Origin: an uncultured Flavobacterium sp.
GTDB taxonomy: Bacteria > Bacteroidota > Bacteroidia > Flavobacteriales > Flavobacteriaceae
Reading direction: 5' to 3'
Length of the DNA: 64,000 bases
NCBI RefSeq assembly: GCF_963422545.1
Contig: NZ_OY730230.1
Location: forward strand, 434,001-498,000
In this document: piece after piece, positions 8,673-18,996 of the stretch
Position numbering within the stretch: the first letter of the stretch is position 1
Layout: each line of letters starts with the position of its first letter
Notes under the pieces: model-generated
The model's input: only the letters and a program-made list of their open reading frames with translations
Told to the model about the DNA's origin: nothing
Databases searched by the model: none
Position numbers and translations under genes: made by a program

Positions 8673-8914
8673 CGTGAATATCTTGGCGCAAAATTCGTAT
8701 CTTTCACTAGAATCTTTTCAGATTTTGAGAGAGCTTACTGAGATTCGAAAAGAAAAGCATTTGTTAGCTTTCTATTTTTTAAATTCTTCTAAACTCACAA
8801 AATACAAAATTTTGTACGGTTCCAAAGGGAGTTTGATGGTCTTGATAAAAACCATCTTTTAAATTGAAGTTTTCGGAAAACGTGGCTTTCATCATATAGC
8901 ACGATACTAAATTA

Positions 8915-10129
8915 TTACATTTTCATTCCTGACATTGGATTTTTACCTTTCTTTAAAACAAATTCACTGTATAAAAGATAGGCACCGGAAACCACAACAG
9001 TTTCACCATTTTTTAAACCATCAGTAATTTCTACCTCATCAAATGTCTCATCTCCAATGAATACCATCCTTGGCTGGTATTTTCCTTTTTCAATTTCAAC
9101 CCACACATGTATACCATGACCATCTCTAATTACAGCATCTACCGGAAGCGTCAATATTTTTTTTTGTTTGAAAGAGGGTAATAAAACAATCGCTTGCAGA
9201 CCAACCTGCCATTGGTTGTTGGGGTTGGGAATAGTACCACGCAGCTGCATTATCTGCTTGCTGGTTTGAAGTGCAGGATTTATAAAATCAACTGTCATTG
9301 TTTGTGGCTCGTCTTCATATCCCGAAACAATTACCTGTACCTTTTGCCCTGTTCTAATTTTATCTGCATCAGAGGGGTATATATCTGCTTCCACCCATAA
9401 ACGATCATAATCTTCTAGTTTCATAATAGAGCTACCTTCTGCTACATATTGTCCTTCTGTTACGGAAAGTTCAGCGATGATACCTGAATTGCGAGCAAAG
9501 TAAGTTACATAGGGAGATACTTTTTGTTTTTTAACCAAATCGCTGAGCTGTGCTTCTGATTGTCCATACAATAATAGCTTTTGCTTTGCCGCATTTTTCA
9601 TTTGATAAAAGCGTTTATCCTCCGGAAAACTGCTCACTTGAGCAGTAGCAACCAGATATTCCTGCTGCAACGAGGAGAGCTGTTCTGAATATATCTTATA
9701 TAAAGGCTGTCCTTTTCGGATAGGCACTCCGGTTTCTTTTACATACAATACTTCAATTCTGCCAGCAACCCTGCTTGATACATAAACAGTCTGCTCAGGG
9801 TTTGTTACCAAACGTCCATTGAGTCGGGAGGAATTTGAAAATTCATTCTCGCCAACTTTCATAGTAGTTAAATTGGCTAATGCCCGTTGACTTGCTCCCA
9901 AGATTAAAAAATCCTGTGCATTGTTTTTTTCAAAAGGCACCAGGTCCATTGAGCAGATTGGACAAGTACCCGGACCATTTTCCACAATCTGCGGATGCAT
10001 GGGACAGGTATACGTTTGAGCTTTCTCCTGGGTAACTTTTGTTTCTTCTTTTTTAGCGCATGCTGTAAACAGAAACAGAAAAGCTGTTATTGTCAAGAAA
10101 GTAATTAATAAAACTTGTTTCTTCTTCAT
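8915..10129 (-). CDS. cusB: CusB-like RND efflux adaptor with heavy-metal-binding domain
   Basis: A 404-residue periplasmic adaptor linking an inner-membrane RND pump to an outer-membrane channel. A lipoprotein signal ends at Cys24 (LFTAC). A heavy-metal-binding domain follows at about 40-64, TCPMHPQIVENGPGTCPICS, with Ser where Gly is usual in CPICGM. Then come the barrel-sandwich and hairpin regions (VYVSSRVAGRIEVLYVKETG... GIIAELSVTEGQYVAEGSS). It is last in the metal operon, three bases after the second adaptor. Copper or silver is the likely substrate. Confidence 0.88.
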   Translation of the reverse strand: MKKKQVLLITFLTITAFLFLFTACAKKEETKVTQEKAQTYTCPMHPQIVENGPGTCPICSMDLVPFEKNNAQDFLILGASQRALANLTTMKVGENEFSNSSRLNGRLVTNPEQTVYVSSRVAGRIEVLYVKETGVPIRKGQPLYKIYSEQLSSLQQEYLVATAQVSSFPEDKRFYQMKNAAKQKLLLYGQSEAQLSDLVKKQKVSPYVTYFARNSGIIAELSVTEGQYVAEGSSIMKLEDYDRLWVEADIYPSDADKIRTGQKVQVIVSGYEDEPQTMTVDFINPALQTSKQIMQLRGTIPNPNNQWQVGLQAIVLLPSFKQKKILTLPVDAVIRDGHGIHVWVEIEKGKYQPRMVFIGDETFDEVEITDGLKNGETVVVSGAYLLYSEFVLKKGKNPMSGMKM

Positions 10130-10132
10130 GGG

Positions 10133-11476
10133 TTAATTTTTTAATTTATTTTCTGAAGTTGTTTTGATAAAACTTTCGCTATCCACCAGATAGGCTGCAT
10201 TAGCGGCAATGTTCCAATCACTGATGTCTTGTTCGATGAGTACCATACCACTGGTGGCCATTTTTGTTTTAATTTCTCTGGGAATAAATACATTCTGTTC
10301 CTTTTTAAAGATAACAGACTTATTTCCTAAGTTGAGCACGGCACTTTGAGGAACCCACCAGCCCTTATTGACAATTGGGATAGTGGCTGTAACTAATTTT
10401 CCTATTTGAAATTGATTGCTATTTAAATAAACTCTTACCTGGGTAAAATTGCTTCCCGTTTTAAAAACAGGTTGAATGAGTCCTATTGTACCGGTATATG
10501 CCTTTTGCTTATTTGAGGATTCATGGAAAACCAATTTTTGCCCCTTTTTTATCTGGGATGCTGCAGAGGGATCCAAAGCAAACTCGGCAATAAGGCTTTT
10601 GTTAGTGTAAATTGTAAAAAGTGACTCGCCGGCACCTACATATTGACCTTCTCTAAGCAGTACAGGTGATATGGTAGTTGTAGATATACTATTGCTGCCT
10701 GATGGTGTGCTGCTGCCCGAACCCGTGCTTCCCATACCGTCATCGGTACTTGCTGAAGCTGGAGTACTCACATTTGCTACAGATGTGTTACCAGCTATTG
10801 ATTTGTCTAAAATATATCCATTGGCATTGCTGTAAACAGGAATACGGTACAAAATTTTGCCAGTATTTAAAATATGCTGGATCTGTGTTTGTTGCATGCC
10901 TAATAACTGCAGTCTTTCTTTTGTTTTTTGCATCATATTATCATTTTTGTCAGACTGATAAACAAACAATAGTTCTCTTTGTGCTGCAGCTAAATCAGGG
11001 GAATAAATCTCCATAATTAACTGTCCTTTTTTTATGGGCTGATAATTGTACTTTATCAATAAACGCTCCACTCTTCCGCTTACCCGACTGGCAATACTCG
11101 TTTGATCACGGGTATCATAAGTAATGTTTCCTTGTACCTGTACAGAAAATATTTTCGTGCCTGACTCAGGTTTTATGGTTGATACATTGGAAACTACCTG
11201 CTCATTTACAGGTTTCAAAAGATGTTTCAGATCACTATTTATGGTTGTTTCGGTACCAGGTGTGTGCTTCGGTACTAATTCCATCCCGCAAATAGGGCAA
11301 TTACCCGGTTTATCCAGCACCACTTGCGGGTGCATGGGACAGGTGTATTTCTGGTTTAAATTATGCTTTTCGTGTGATACTTTATTTTTATTATCAGCAT
11401 TCTTATTACAGGAAACAAATAAAAATACACAAACAAATATAAAGACGTATAATTTAGCGATATAGTTCTTTTTCAT
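10133..11476 (-). CDS. Second CusB-like RND adaptor with heavy-metal-binding domain
   Basis: 447 residues from the ATG at 11476, with a lipoprotein signal (FVCVFLFVSC), a metal-binding domain (YTCPMHPQVVLDKPGNCPIC, then GMELVP) and adaptor core (TSIASRVSGRVERLLIKYN). A Ser/Gly/Thr-rich insert (STPASASTDDGMGSTGSGSS) interrupts the barrel-sandwich region. The start overlaps the end of the TolC-like gene by 23 bases. Two adaptors in one operon suggest a mixed adaptor ring or specialised delivery of metal to the pump. Confidence 0.86.
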   Translation of the reverse strand: MKKNYIAKLYVFIFVCVFLFVSCNKNADNKNKVSHEKHNLNQKYTCPMHPQVVLDKPGNCPICGMELVPKHTPGTETTINSDLKHLLKPVNEQVVSNVSTIKPESGTKIFSVQVQGNITYDTRDQTSIASRVSGRVERLLIKYNYQPIKKGQLIMEIYSPDLAAAQRELLFVYQSDKNDNMMQKTKERLQLLGMQQTQIQHILNTGKILYRIPVYSNANGYILDKSIAGNTSVANVSTPASASTDDGMGSTGSGSSTPSGSNSISTTTISPVLLREGQYVGAGESLFTIYTNKSLIAEFALDPSAASQIKKGQKLVFHESSNKQKAYTGTIGLIQPVFKTGSNFTQVRVYLNSNQFQIGKLVTATIPIVNKGWWVPQSAVLNLGNKSVIFKKEQNVFIPREIKTKMATSGMVLIEQDISDWNIAANAAYLVDSESFIKTTSENKLKN

Positions 11477-12704
11477 AATCGACAATCATTTGATATAATT
11501 TTAATTTTTCGTCCAAAAGGTCATTCTGTAACATATTTAAAGCTTCCCAGGAATCTATTACCACAGGAATCTGTAGCTTGTTTTCCTGATAATTTAGGAA
11601 ATTTACATCCAGTGATTTTTGCATGGAAGGAATTATTTTTGTCTCGAGTCCCTCAATCCTTTTCTGCATCGTTTGTATTTCGTATTGCATACCATATAAC
11701 ATTCCCTGAGTTTGTTGCAGCATAGCAGATTTTTCTTTTTCCATTGCCTGCAGATTATACTGCATCGCTTTTACATCCGATTTATACATTTTTGATGACC
11801 ACGGAGCAATTGGAATCGACATCATTGCCATTACCGAATAGGACTTGGGCATCATTTTATCAAAAGCATTCATATGGTCAAACTGGATTTTAAAGGCAGG
11901 ATTTTTTTCTGCCTTCATCGCTGCAATATTGAGCTGCATCGATTCAATTCCGGCATCCATTTTTTTAATATCCCCCCGAACAGCTGCAAGACTTGTGGTG
12001 TCATGCAATGCAGGGTTAAAAACGGGAATGTAATTGGTATCTATAGAAAAATCCGCATTACCTGGCTCATTCATCAAACTGCTTAGCCATGCTCTTGCTT
12101 TTGCAATTTCGCCTTCCTGCATACGGATCATGTTTTTGTTTTCTTCGATTCTGGCATCTATTTTATAGACGTTGCCCAATTGCGATTGATTATAAGGATA
12201 TCTTACTTCTTCAATCTTTTTCATGGTACCCATTATCCTTTCATTTTGATCCAAAACCTTGATGCGCTGCTCGGCAATCAACCAACTAAAGTACAATCGC
12301 TTTGCCTGCGCCTTAAAATCGTTAAGAGTTACAACTCTGGTAGCATTTTCAATATCTCCCTGAGATTGAATGTATTTTTTTTTCTTATTTAGTTTCGAGA
12401 AGTTAGGAATATCCTGTTCCACCCTGAGCATGAGTGAACCCTTATCGCGGTCATCCATTACTTCCTGAAATGGATATGGTGTCATAAAGGTACCAACGCC
12501 TACCATTGGTGCCATCCATGCCGCTTCGGCATCGGCGCTGTATTTATAGCTTTCAGCTTTAAGTCCATAGCTTTGCAGCAGTACATTTTTTTTGTCAATC
12601 CGCTGCAAAATGGTATCCAGTGATAACACTTGTTTGGTTTGGCTAAAAAGCTGTATTGGCAGTAAAAGCAATACTATTGCCAGTATTTTAATGTTTCGTT
12701 TCAT
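11454..12704 (-). CDS. cusC: TolC/CusC-family outer-membrane efflux protein
   Basis: About 416 residues from the ATG at 12704, with a signal peptide (ILAIVLLLLPIQLFSQ) followed by long alpha-helical segments rich in Gln, Lys and Met, typical of the trimeric outer-membrane channel of tripartite pumps. It overlaps the end of the CusA gene by 17 bases and the next adaptor gene by 23 bases, indicating tight coupling. The C-terminal half has Met-rich helices (MQYNLQAMEKEKSAMLQQTQ). Confidence 0.82.
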   Translation of the reverse strand: MKRNIKILAIVLLLLPIQLFSQTKQVLSLDTILQRIDKKNVLLQSYGLKAESYKYSADAEAAWMAPMVGVGTFMTPYPFQEVMDDRDKGSLMLRVEQDIPNFSKLNKKKKYIQSQGDIENATRVVTLNDFKAQAKRLYFSWLIAEQRIKVLDQNERIMGTMKKIEEVRYPYNQSQLGNVYKIDARIEENKNMIRMQEGEIAKARAWLSSLMNEPGNADFSIDTNYIPVFNPALHDTTSLAAVRGDIKKMDAGIESMQLNIAAMKAEKNPAFKIQFDHMNAFDKMMPKSYSVMAMMSIPIAPWSSKMYKSDVKAMQYNLQAMEKEKSAMLQQTQGMLYGMQYEIQTMQKRIEGLETKIIPSMQKSLDVNFLNYQENKLQIPVVIDSWEALNMLQNDLLDEKLKLYQMIVDYEKELYR

Positions 12705-15700
12705 GTACTTCAAGTTTTCCATATTTTCGCAATTCATATTCTTTGGACATTAAAAAAATAAGAGGTGTTACCAGTAAGATGTGTATGGCAGAGGTAAATA
12801 CGCCGCCAATCATAGGCAATACAATTGGTTTCATTACATCCATTCCAACGCCATTTGACCATAAAACAGGAACCAGTCCAAATAATGAAACGCAGACTGT
12901 CATTAATTTTGGACGCAATCTTTTTGCAGCACCATGTACGACATATTCCTTCAGGTCATTTTTGGTAATTGTTTCGCGTGAATTCCCTTTTACTTTGATT
13001 AACTGGTCCATAGCGTCATTGAGATAAATAACCATAACAATCCCGGTTTCCACAGCAATTCCAAACAAAGCAATAAATCCAACGGCGACGGCAACCGATA
13101 AATTAACATCCCAGAAATAAATAATGTAAGCCCCTCCAATTAAGGCGAATGGGACTGTTATTAAACTTAAAAAAGCTTCACGTAAAGAATGAAAAGCAAA
13201 ATACAGCGAAAAGAAAATGATAAGCAGTACAATTGGAGCTATGAGCTTGAGTGTTTTCTCACCGCTTATTAAATTTTCATATTGACCGCTCCATTCTATA
13301 AAGTATCCCTCTGGCAATATATTTTTGGCTGTTTCCAGCTTTTTCATTGCTTCGGCTACTGTCCCGCCCATATCGCGATCCCGTATATTAAACATAACTG
13401 CTCCACGCAATAATGCATTTTCTGAACTGATCATCGGGGGACCGTCTACAAATTTAATATCAGCAACAGCCGATAGAGGGACTTCTCCAAAAGCAGGAGA
13501 CTGTAAAGGAATGTGTTTGATCCGCTCTACACTGTTTCTATAATCCTGAGCCAAACGCACACTTATTGAAAAACGTCTTCGTCCCTCAACGGTATTACCA
13601 ATGGATGCACCGCCTAAAGCAAATTCCACGGTTTGGTTTACATCATCGACGGTTAATCCATATCGGGCTAATTCCGGGCGATTGACATTAACATCAAGAT
13701 ACTTACCACCGGTAATAGGATCCACAAATAAATCAGATACTCCAGGTGTTCCTTCTAGAGTCATTTTCACTCTTTCTGATACGCGTGCAATGGTATCGAG
13801 ATTTTGACCATAGATTTTAATCCCCACATCGGTACGGATTCCTGTTGCCAGCATATTAATTCGGTTGATAATGGGTTGTGTCCAGCCGTTTACTACACCA
13901 GGTATCTGCAGTTTGATGTCCAGTTCCTTAATGATATCCTTTTTATCAATTCCTTTGCGCCACTGCGATTTTGGTTTTAGCATAATAATGGTTTCAATCA
14001 TGCTTATTGGGGAATTATCCGTAGCTGTATTGGCTCGTCCTGCCTTGCCCAATACGCTTTCTACTTCGGGTACTGATTTGATTATTTTATCCTGTACCTG
14101 CAAAATGCGTTTGATTTCTCCATTGGATACATCAGGCAGGGTAACGGGCATAAACAAAATACTCTGTTCATCTAATGGAGGCATGAACTCTGTTCCAAGC
14201 CGCATCAGTAAGGGAATTGAAATCAATAATGCCAGAATGTTGACTGTCAGGGTAGTTTTTCTCCATTTGAGCACCCATCTGATGATGGGTTCATAACCTC
14301 TTTCCAAAAAACGATTCACCGGATGCGCATCTGTAGGCCTAAATTTCCCTTTCATAAAAAAAGAAATCAGTACCGGAGCCAGTGTGAGAACCAGTAGCGC
14401 ATCCACAATCAGTATGAATGTTTTGGTGTAAGCCAAAGGATGGAATAATTTGCCTTCCTGACCAGAAAGCATAAATACAGGAAGAAATGAGGTAATTATG
14501 ATTATCGTAGCAAAGAATACACCACGGGAAACCTGCTTGCTGCTTTTTTCAATTACTTCGAGCCTTTCCTTATCTGAGATCCACTGGGGCTTTTTGCGCA
14601 GTATGTTTTTAATTCTTTTCATCTTGGTTTGTTTCATTTTTTTGTTCAGATTGCCATAGGGCGTAGCGCTGTGATAAATGCTGATAAGCATTCTCACTCA
14701 TAATAATTCCATTATCCACAATAACACCTATAGCTAAAGCAATACCTGTTAATGACATAATATTGGAAGATATACCAAAAGCATTAAGCAGGATAAAACT
14801 CGCTGCAATAGTTATGGGAATTTGAATGATAATACTCAGGGCACTGCGCCAGTGGAAAAGGAAAATAATAACGATAAGCGATACTACCAGCATCTCTTCA
14901 ATTAAGGTGCGTTTGACCGAATCAATAGATTCTTTTATCAGATGTCCCCGGTCGTAAACAATATTAAATTTTACTCCCTCAGGAAGTCCTTTTGTTACTT
15001 CCTTCATTTTTTCTTTGACATGATCAATCACGGCGTCGGCATTTTCACCATAACGCATAACGACTATACCACCAACAACCTCACCGGTGCCGTTGTGATC
15101 AAAAATTCCCAGTCTGGTTTCTCCGCTCATTTGGACGCTGCCTATATCACTGACTTTAATTGGAATACCATTTTGGTTTTTTAGCGGAATATCTTCAATT
15201 TCTTTAATGGATTTTAGATAACCCGATGTCTTGATGATATAACCAATATCACTCATGTCAAATTTTCTTCCGCCACTTTCATTATTATTGGCTCGAACGG
15301 CATTGATTACTTCCGGAACAGACAGTTTATAATACAGCAGTTTATTGGGATTAATAGTAATTTGATATTCTTTTTGAAATCCTCCAAAAGAGGCAATCTC
15401 ACTTACTCCGGAAACATTCTGCAAAGCAAATTTCACATACCAGTCCTGTAAGGCCCTTTGTTCTCCCAGATCCATACCGGGGGCATCAAGGGTATACCAG
15501 AGTATGTGGCCAACACCTGTTCCATCAGGACCTAACTGTGGTGTAGCTCCTTTGGGTAAAGTACTACTGATGGTACTGAGTCTTTCTAGGACTCTTGACC
15601 TTGCCCAGTAGATATCAACATCATCTTCAAAAATGACATAAATGAAACTCATCCCAAACATAGAAGCGGCGCGTACATATTTAATCTTCGGTAATCCCTG

Positions 15701-15919
15701 AAGGTTGGTTACCAAAGGATAGGTAATCTGGTCCTCAACGAGCTGTGGTGCCCGACCCATCCACTCTGTAAAAACAATAACCTGGTTTTCTGATAAATCA
15801 GGAATTGCATCGATAGGATTCTTTTGTATAGAGAGGATACCCCATACAAATATTCCTGCCGATAATAGCAAAACGATGAAACGGTTTTTCAGAGACCATT
15901 CTATTAATTTGTGTACCAT
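12688..15919 (-). pseudogene. cusA: CusA/CzcA-family heavy-metal RND pump, split by a +1 frameshift
   Basis: Proton-driven inner-membrane efflux pump of the Cus (Cu/Ag) system. The 5' part (14609-15919, 436 codons) holds the first porter region (GRAPQLVEDQITYPL) and membrane helices up to IGVIVDNGIIMSENAYQHLS. The 3' part (12688-14697) continues with KSSKQVSRGVFFATIIIITS and the second half, including FGIAVETGIVMVIYLNDA. The frames meet at an A7 run (14637-14643 on the plus strand) in the variable loop; with A6 the gene would read through as one protein of about 1,040 residues, the normal length. No other damage is visible, so this may be a recent mutation, phase variation or a homopolymer error. 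Confidence 0.88.
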
Positions 15920-15923
15920 AGGT

Positions 15924-16394
15924 TTAATTTATTTTTGAAATACTATCGCTTACTTTTTCAATCCACTTGATCATTTGTTCTTTTTGGGCAGCGGTCAATA
16001 CTGCATTTTTATGGATTAGAGTATAAGAGGGTAAAGGCATTTCGTCTGTCTTGATTTGTTTTACAATTCTGTCTATCTTATTTTCCTGTTTTCTTTTGGA
16101 ATAATTTCCCCACTCACTAAAATTCAAATCATTCTTTCCCTTAGTAATATGGCTTTCCATGAAAAGACGTATCGGCTGAATGTAAGAATACCACGGATAT
16201 TGTGTGTTATTGCTATGGCAGTCATAACAGGAAGTCTGCAAAATTGATTCAACATTTTTGGGGATGTGATAGACTTTAGAAATATGGATTGGTAAAACCT
16301 GTCCGTAATCGGAATTTCGGACAGGCTGATAGAATTGCATCAGTAAAAAAATAATTAATCCAATAAAAAGAATCTTTCTGATGAGTTGTTTCAT
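15924..16394 (-). CDS. Haem-binding (c-type) periplasmic protein
   Basis: 156 residues with an N-terminal membrane anchor (ILFIGLIIFLLMQF) and a single c-type haem motif, C56-Y-D-C59-H60, in the Haem_bd family context (YDCHSNNTQYPWYSYIQP). A conserved ...TDEMPLPSYTLIHKNAVLT segment provides the second part of the fold. It lies four bases before cusA and is co-transcribed. It may link redox chemistry to copper handling; the exact role is unknown. Confidence 0.83.
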   Translation of the reverse strand: MKQLIRKILFIGLIIFLLMQFYQPVRNSDYGQVLPIHISKVYHIPKNVESILQTSCYDCHSNNTQYPWYSYIQPIRLFMESHITKGKNDLNFSEWGNYSKRKQENKIDRIVKQIKTDEMPLPSYTLIHKNAVLTAAQKEQMIKWIEKVSDSISKIN

Positions 16395-16395
16395 T

Positions 16396-17106
16396 TTAGA
16401 ATGTTTTTTTTATTGATCCGCAGTTACTCATTTTTGATCCATAATAAGGATTTTTGATCTCTTTTATTTCACTAATCCATACCGCTCCTTTACCATCGTT
16501 TGCCATAGGGCAGTAATCCTGATATAGTTTTTGGGTTGTTCCAAATAGTTGTATCAAATCGTTTACATCCTGACTTAGCATTACAAAATGCTCTCTTTGA
16601 TGCTCTATTTTTCCGCTATTATCACCAATGTGCTCGGCATGCTCTTTGGCGTCATCAGCAATGTCAATGTATTCAGTCTTTAATTTCACATCTATTAAAC
16701 TCAGATTTATCTTATTTAAAGTTACGAATAATTTTTTACCTGCATTTGCGGCACCTTTTGAGTCATCTTTAACTAACGCATTTTTCATTTGAAGATAGTT
16801 GCTTACTATTTCATTTATGGAAGAATTAGATTGAGTTGCTGTTGCCGATTTTACAGTTTCTTCATTGGCAGCAGCATCACGTTTATGGATTGCTTCAGTT
16901 TGCGGTACCGGCTCTGTCAGTTCCATTCCACACTTGGAGCATTTATCGCCTTTTTTACCGGTAATTTCAGGGTGCATCAAACATGCATATAACTGTGAAT
17001 CCGTTTGCATTGTTTCTGGATCAGCTGCAACAGTTTCTTTGTTTTTTTGATTGCATGAAACCATTACAAATGCTATTATTATGGTTGATAGAATTATATT
17101 TTTCAT
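16396..17106 (-). CDS. Lipoprotein with heavy-metal-binding domain and DUF3347
   Basis: 236 residues. A lipobox (IIIAFVMVSC, Cys18) is followed by one metal-binding domain (YACLMHPEITGKKGDKCSKC, then GMEL) and a C-terminal DUF3347 domain of about 140 residues ending in YCPMANDGKGAVW...NPYYGSKMSNCG. DUF3347 proteins commonly accompany CusAB genes in Bacteroidota and probably hold copper in the periplasm. It is a paralogue of the DUF3347 protein at 17790-18281. One base separates it from the haem-binding gene. Confidence 0.83.
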   Translation of the reverse strand: MKNIILSTIIIAFVMVSCNQKNKETVAADPETMQTDSQLYACLMHPEITGKKGDKCSKCGMELTEPVPQTEAIHKRDAAANEETVKSATATQSNSSINEIVSNYLQMKNALVKDDSKGAANAGKKLFVTLNKINLSLIDVKLKTEYIDIADDAKEHAEHIGDNSGKIEHQREHFVMLSQDVNDLIQLFGTTQKLYQDYCPMANDGKGAVWISEIKEIKNPYYGSKMSNCGSIKKTF

Positions 17107-17164
17107 TTATTTAATTTTAAATTGTTTATTGCGGTCATTGACAACATTTTTCGTTATTAGATTC

Positions 17165-17782
17165 TTATTGTTTACCATCTTCTTTTTTAGTCATTTCCAT
17201 TCCACATTTTGGACATTTCCCTTGAGTTTCAGAAACTGATCCGTCCATTGAGCAAACATATTTTGTCACCGTTTTACTCATAGGTTGACTTCCTTTTTGA
17301 GCATGCGTATCTACTTTTTCAGTGATTTTTACCATATCCATTCCACATTTTGGACATATACCAGGTTGGTTAGAAGTTGATCCGTCCTGTGCGCAAACAT
17401 ATTTTGTGACGGTTTTACTCATAGGTTGGCTTCCTTTTTGAGCATGCGCATCTACTTTTTCGGTAACTTTTACCATCTTCATAGCGCATTTAGAGCAATC
17501 CCCTGGTTTATCAGAAGTTGAACCGTCCATAGGGCAAACATATTTTGTCACCGTTTTACTCATAGGCTGACTTCCTTTTTGAGCATGAGTATCTATTTTC
17601 TCAGTGGTTTTTGTCAATTTCATGCCACATTTTGGACATAATCCAGAACTTGAGTTCATCTGGTCAGGATGTGAAGGGCAGATATAAACTATTTTTTGCT
17701 CTTCATTTTTTGCAGCTGTTTGTGCTGTTACGGTTAAATTAAATGCAAAAAATGCACTTAATATGATAAGTATTGCTTTCAT
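17165..17782 (-). CDS. Periplasmic protein with four tandem heavy-metal-binding repeats
   Basis: 205 residues: signal peptide (to about residue 20) and then four copies of a 47-residue unit. The Cys pattern C-x12-13-C-x2-C recurs at C35/C49/C52, C83/C96/C99, C130/C143/C146 and C177/C190/C193. Unit 1 keeps a His (CPSHP); units 2-4 have Asp instead (CPMDG, CAQDG, CSMDG), and unit 2 has CSKCAM. The linkers are almost identical (THAQKGSQPMSKTVTK), so the array grew by recent duplication. It is likely a metal sponge or chaperone for the efflux pump. Confidence 0.82.
   Translation of the reverse strand: MKAILIILSAFFAFNLTVTAQTAAKNEEQKIVYICPSHPDQMNSSSGLCPKCGMKLTKTTEKIDTHAQKGSQPMSKTVTKYVCPMDGSTSDKPGDCSKCAMKMVKVTEKVDAHAQKGSQPMSKTVTKYVCAQDGSTSNQPGICPKCGMDMVKITEKVDTHAQKGSQPMSKTVTKYVCSMDGSVSETQGKCPKCGMEMTKKEDGKQ
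17259..17681 (-). repeat. 141-base tandem repeats inside the metal-binding protein gene
   Basis: The words TATTTTGTCACCG and CATAGG recur at 17259, 17400 and 17541, an exact 141-base period equal to 47 codons. Confidence 0.85.
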
Positions 17783-17789
17783 CTTTTTT

Positions 17790-18281
17790 CTATTTAATTA
17801 TTTCTACAGTTTTACCACAACCCAGCATCTGTGAGCCATAGTAAGGATTTTTAATTGTGTTTTCTTTGCTTAGCCAATTGGCATCTTGCATAGGGCAGTG
17901 CTGATAATAAACAACTTCTGAGGGTTTTGAAGTTTTTATCAGTGCATACATGTTTTTAGATAATGGATTGAAAAGTTCTCGCTGCTTTTTAATGTCCTGA
18001 GTTTCTGAAATATTTTTAGCTTCAGTGGTTAAATCTTTTGATGCTTTCATCCAAACCATATGTTCTTCTGTTTTTAAAGCATCCATTTTTACAGAAGTTA
18101 TTGCTGTCCATAGATCTTTTGAAGCTGAAGCAGCAGTTTTTCCATCTGTTTTTACCAAAGCATCTTTCAATAAAAAATAATTATCGAAAACCAGTTTGAG
18201 TTGATCTTTAGTTTGGGCATTGGATACCACAACTGATAACAATAGGGTTATTGTCATCATTATTTTTTTTAATGATTTCAT
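17790..18281 (-). CDS. DUF3347 periplasmic protein
   Basis: 163 residues from the ATG at 18281, with a Sec signal (IMMTITLLLSVVVSNAQ) and one DUF3347 domain: LKLVFDNYFLLKDALVKTDG, then HCPMQDANWLSKENTIKNPY and YGSQMLGCG. The conserved CPM and the final Cys could ligate copper. The start upstream at 18332 would put extra residues ahead of the signal peptide, so 18281 is preferred. It lies seven bases from the repeat protein. Confidence 0.8.
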   Translation of the reverse strand: MKSLKKIMMTITLLLSVVVSNAQTKDQLKLVFDNYFLLKDALVKTDGKTAASASKDLWTAITSVKMDALKTEEHMVWMKASKDLTTEAKNISETQDIKKQRELFNPLSKNMYALIKTSKPSEVVYYQHCPMQDANWLSKENTIKNPYYGSQMLGCGKTVEIIK

Positions 18282-18434
18282 TTTGTGTTTTTTTAGGTAA
18301 GATTTGTTAAACAATGACAAAAAAGACAGCATGACAAAGCCTTGTTTTTGTAATTGATATTAACGGGAAATAAAATAATTGTAAGCAGATTATGCTTTTA
18401 GATTTGACACACTAATGGCTGTCAAAAGTAGAAT

Positions 18435-18803
18435 TTAGCCTATTTTAGGTATAAGCCAAAGAGAGTGGAAACCAGAAGAAATAAAGGTTTCTGAACTATA
18501 AAATTTTTGTTTTTCAGAATAAAAATTAAGGGAATTGCTTTTGAATTCCAGTTCATTTAAAAAGTTAATCCCGCCATTACATACTGAGCCGCAGCCACAC
18601 ATAGAATGCCCGCATTTTCCCCCACAACCATCGTGATTCTTGTCTTTTGAATGATTCGTTTTGCAACAACAATCATCCTTCTGAGTTTTAGAAGTTTCTT
18701 TTGTACACGAATGATTTACTACAACTTTCTCACAAGCAAAAGTTATCGTTGGCATTAGGAATAAGCCAAGCATAACAATTAATATGATGTGAAATCTTTT
18801 CAT
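18435..18803 (-). CDS. Small Cys/His-rich secreted protein, first gene of the metal operon
   Basis: 122 residues from the ATG at 18803, with a signal peptide (IILIVMLGLFLMPTITFA). The mature part carries a dense Cys/His cluster (DDCCCKTNHS, then HDGCGGKCGHSMCGCGSVCN) and ends without further domains. Such proteins are suited to binding several soft metal ions. It is separated by 153 bases from the next gene, so it may have its own promoter or share the operon's. Confidence 0.7.
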   Translation of the reverse strand: MKRFHIILIVMLGLFLMPTITFACEKVVVNHSCTKETSKTQKDDCCCKTNHSKDKNHDGCGGKCGHSMCGCGSVCNGGINFLNELEFKSNSLNFYSEKQKFYSSETFISSGFHSLWLIPKIG

Positions 18804-18996
18804 GTGAAAGGAATAATATGTCAAAATTAGTTAGATTATTTTGAATTTTAACAAAATATATGTTAAAACCATTCTTACAACTAAAATGGCTCGGTTAGGA
18901 GAGATATTGGAAATTTATAAAGCATTATTAAATTTCATTATTTTGCGTTTAGAACGACTACAATTGACAATTGGAATCCGTTCGAACTCTTTAAAT

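Noticed and set aside
8662..8862. Plus-strand open frame of 66 codons
   Set aside because: No family, no promoter or ribosome binding site, and its start lies in a hairpin; composition is unlike the genes around it.
14637..14643. Programmed frameshift in CusA
   Set aside because: The A7 run favours slippage, but the family is normally one frame and no stimulatory structure was recognised; mutation or error is simpler.
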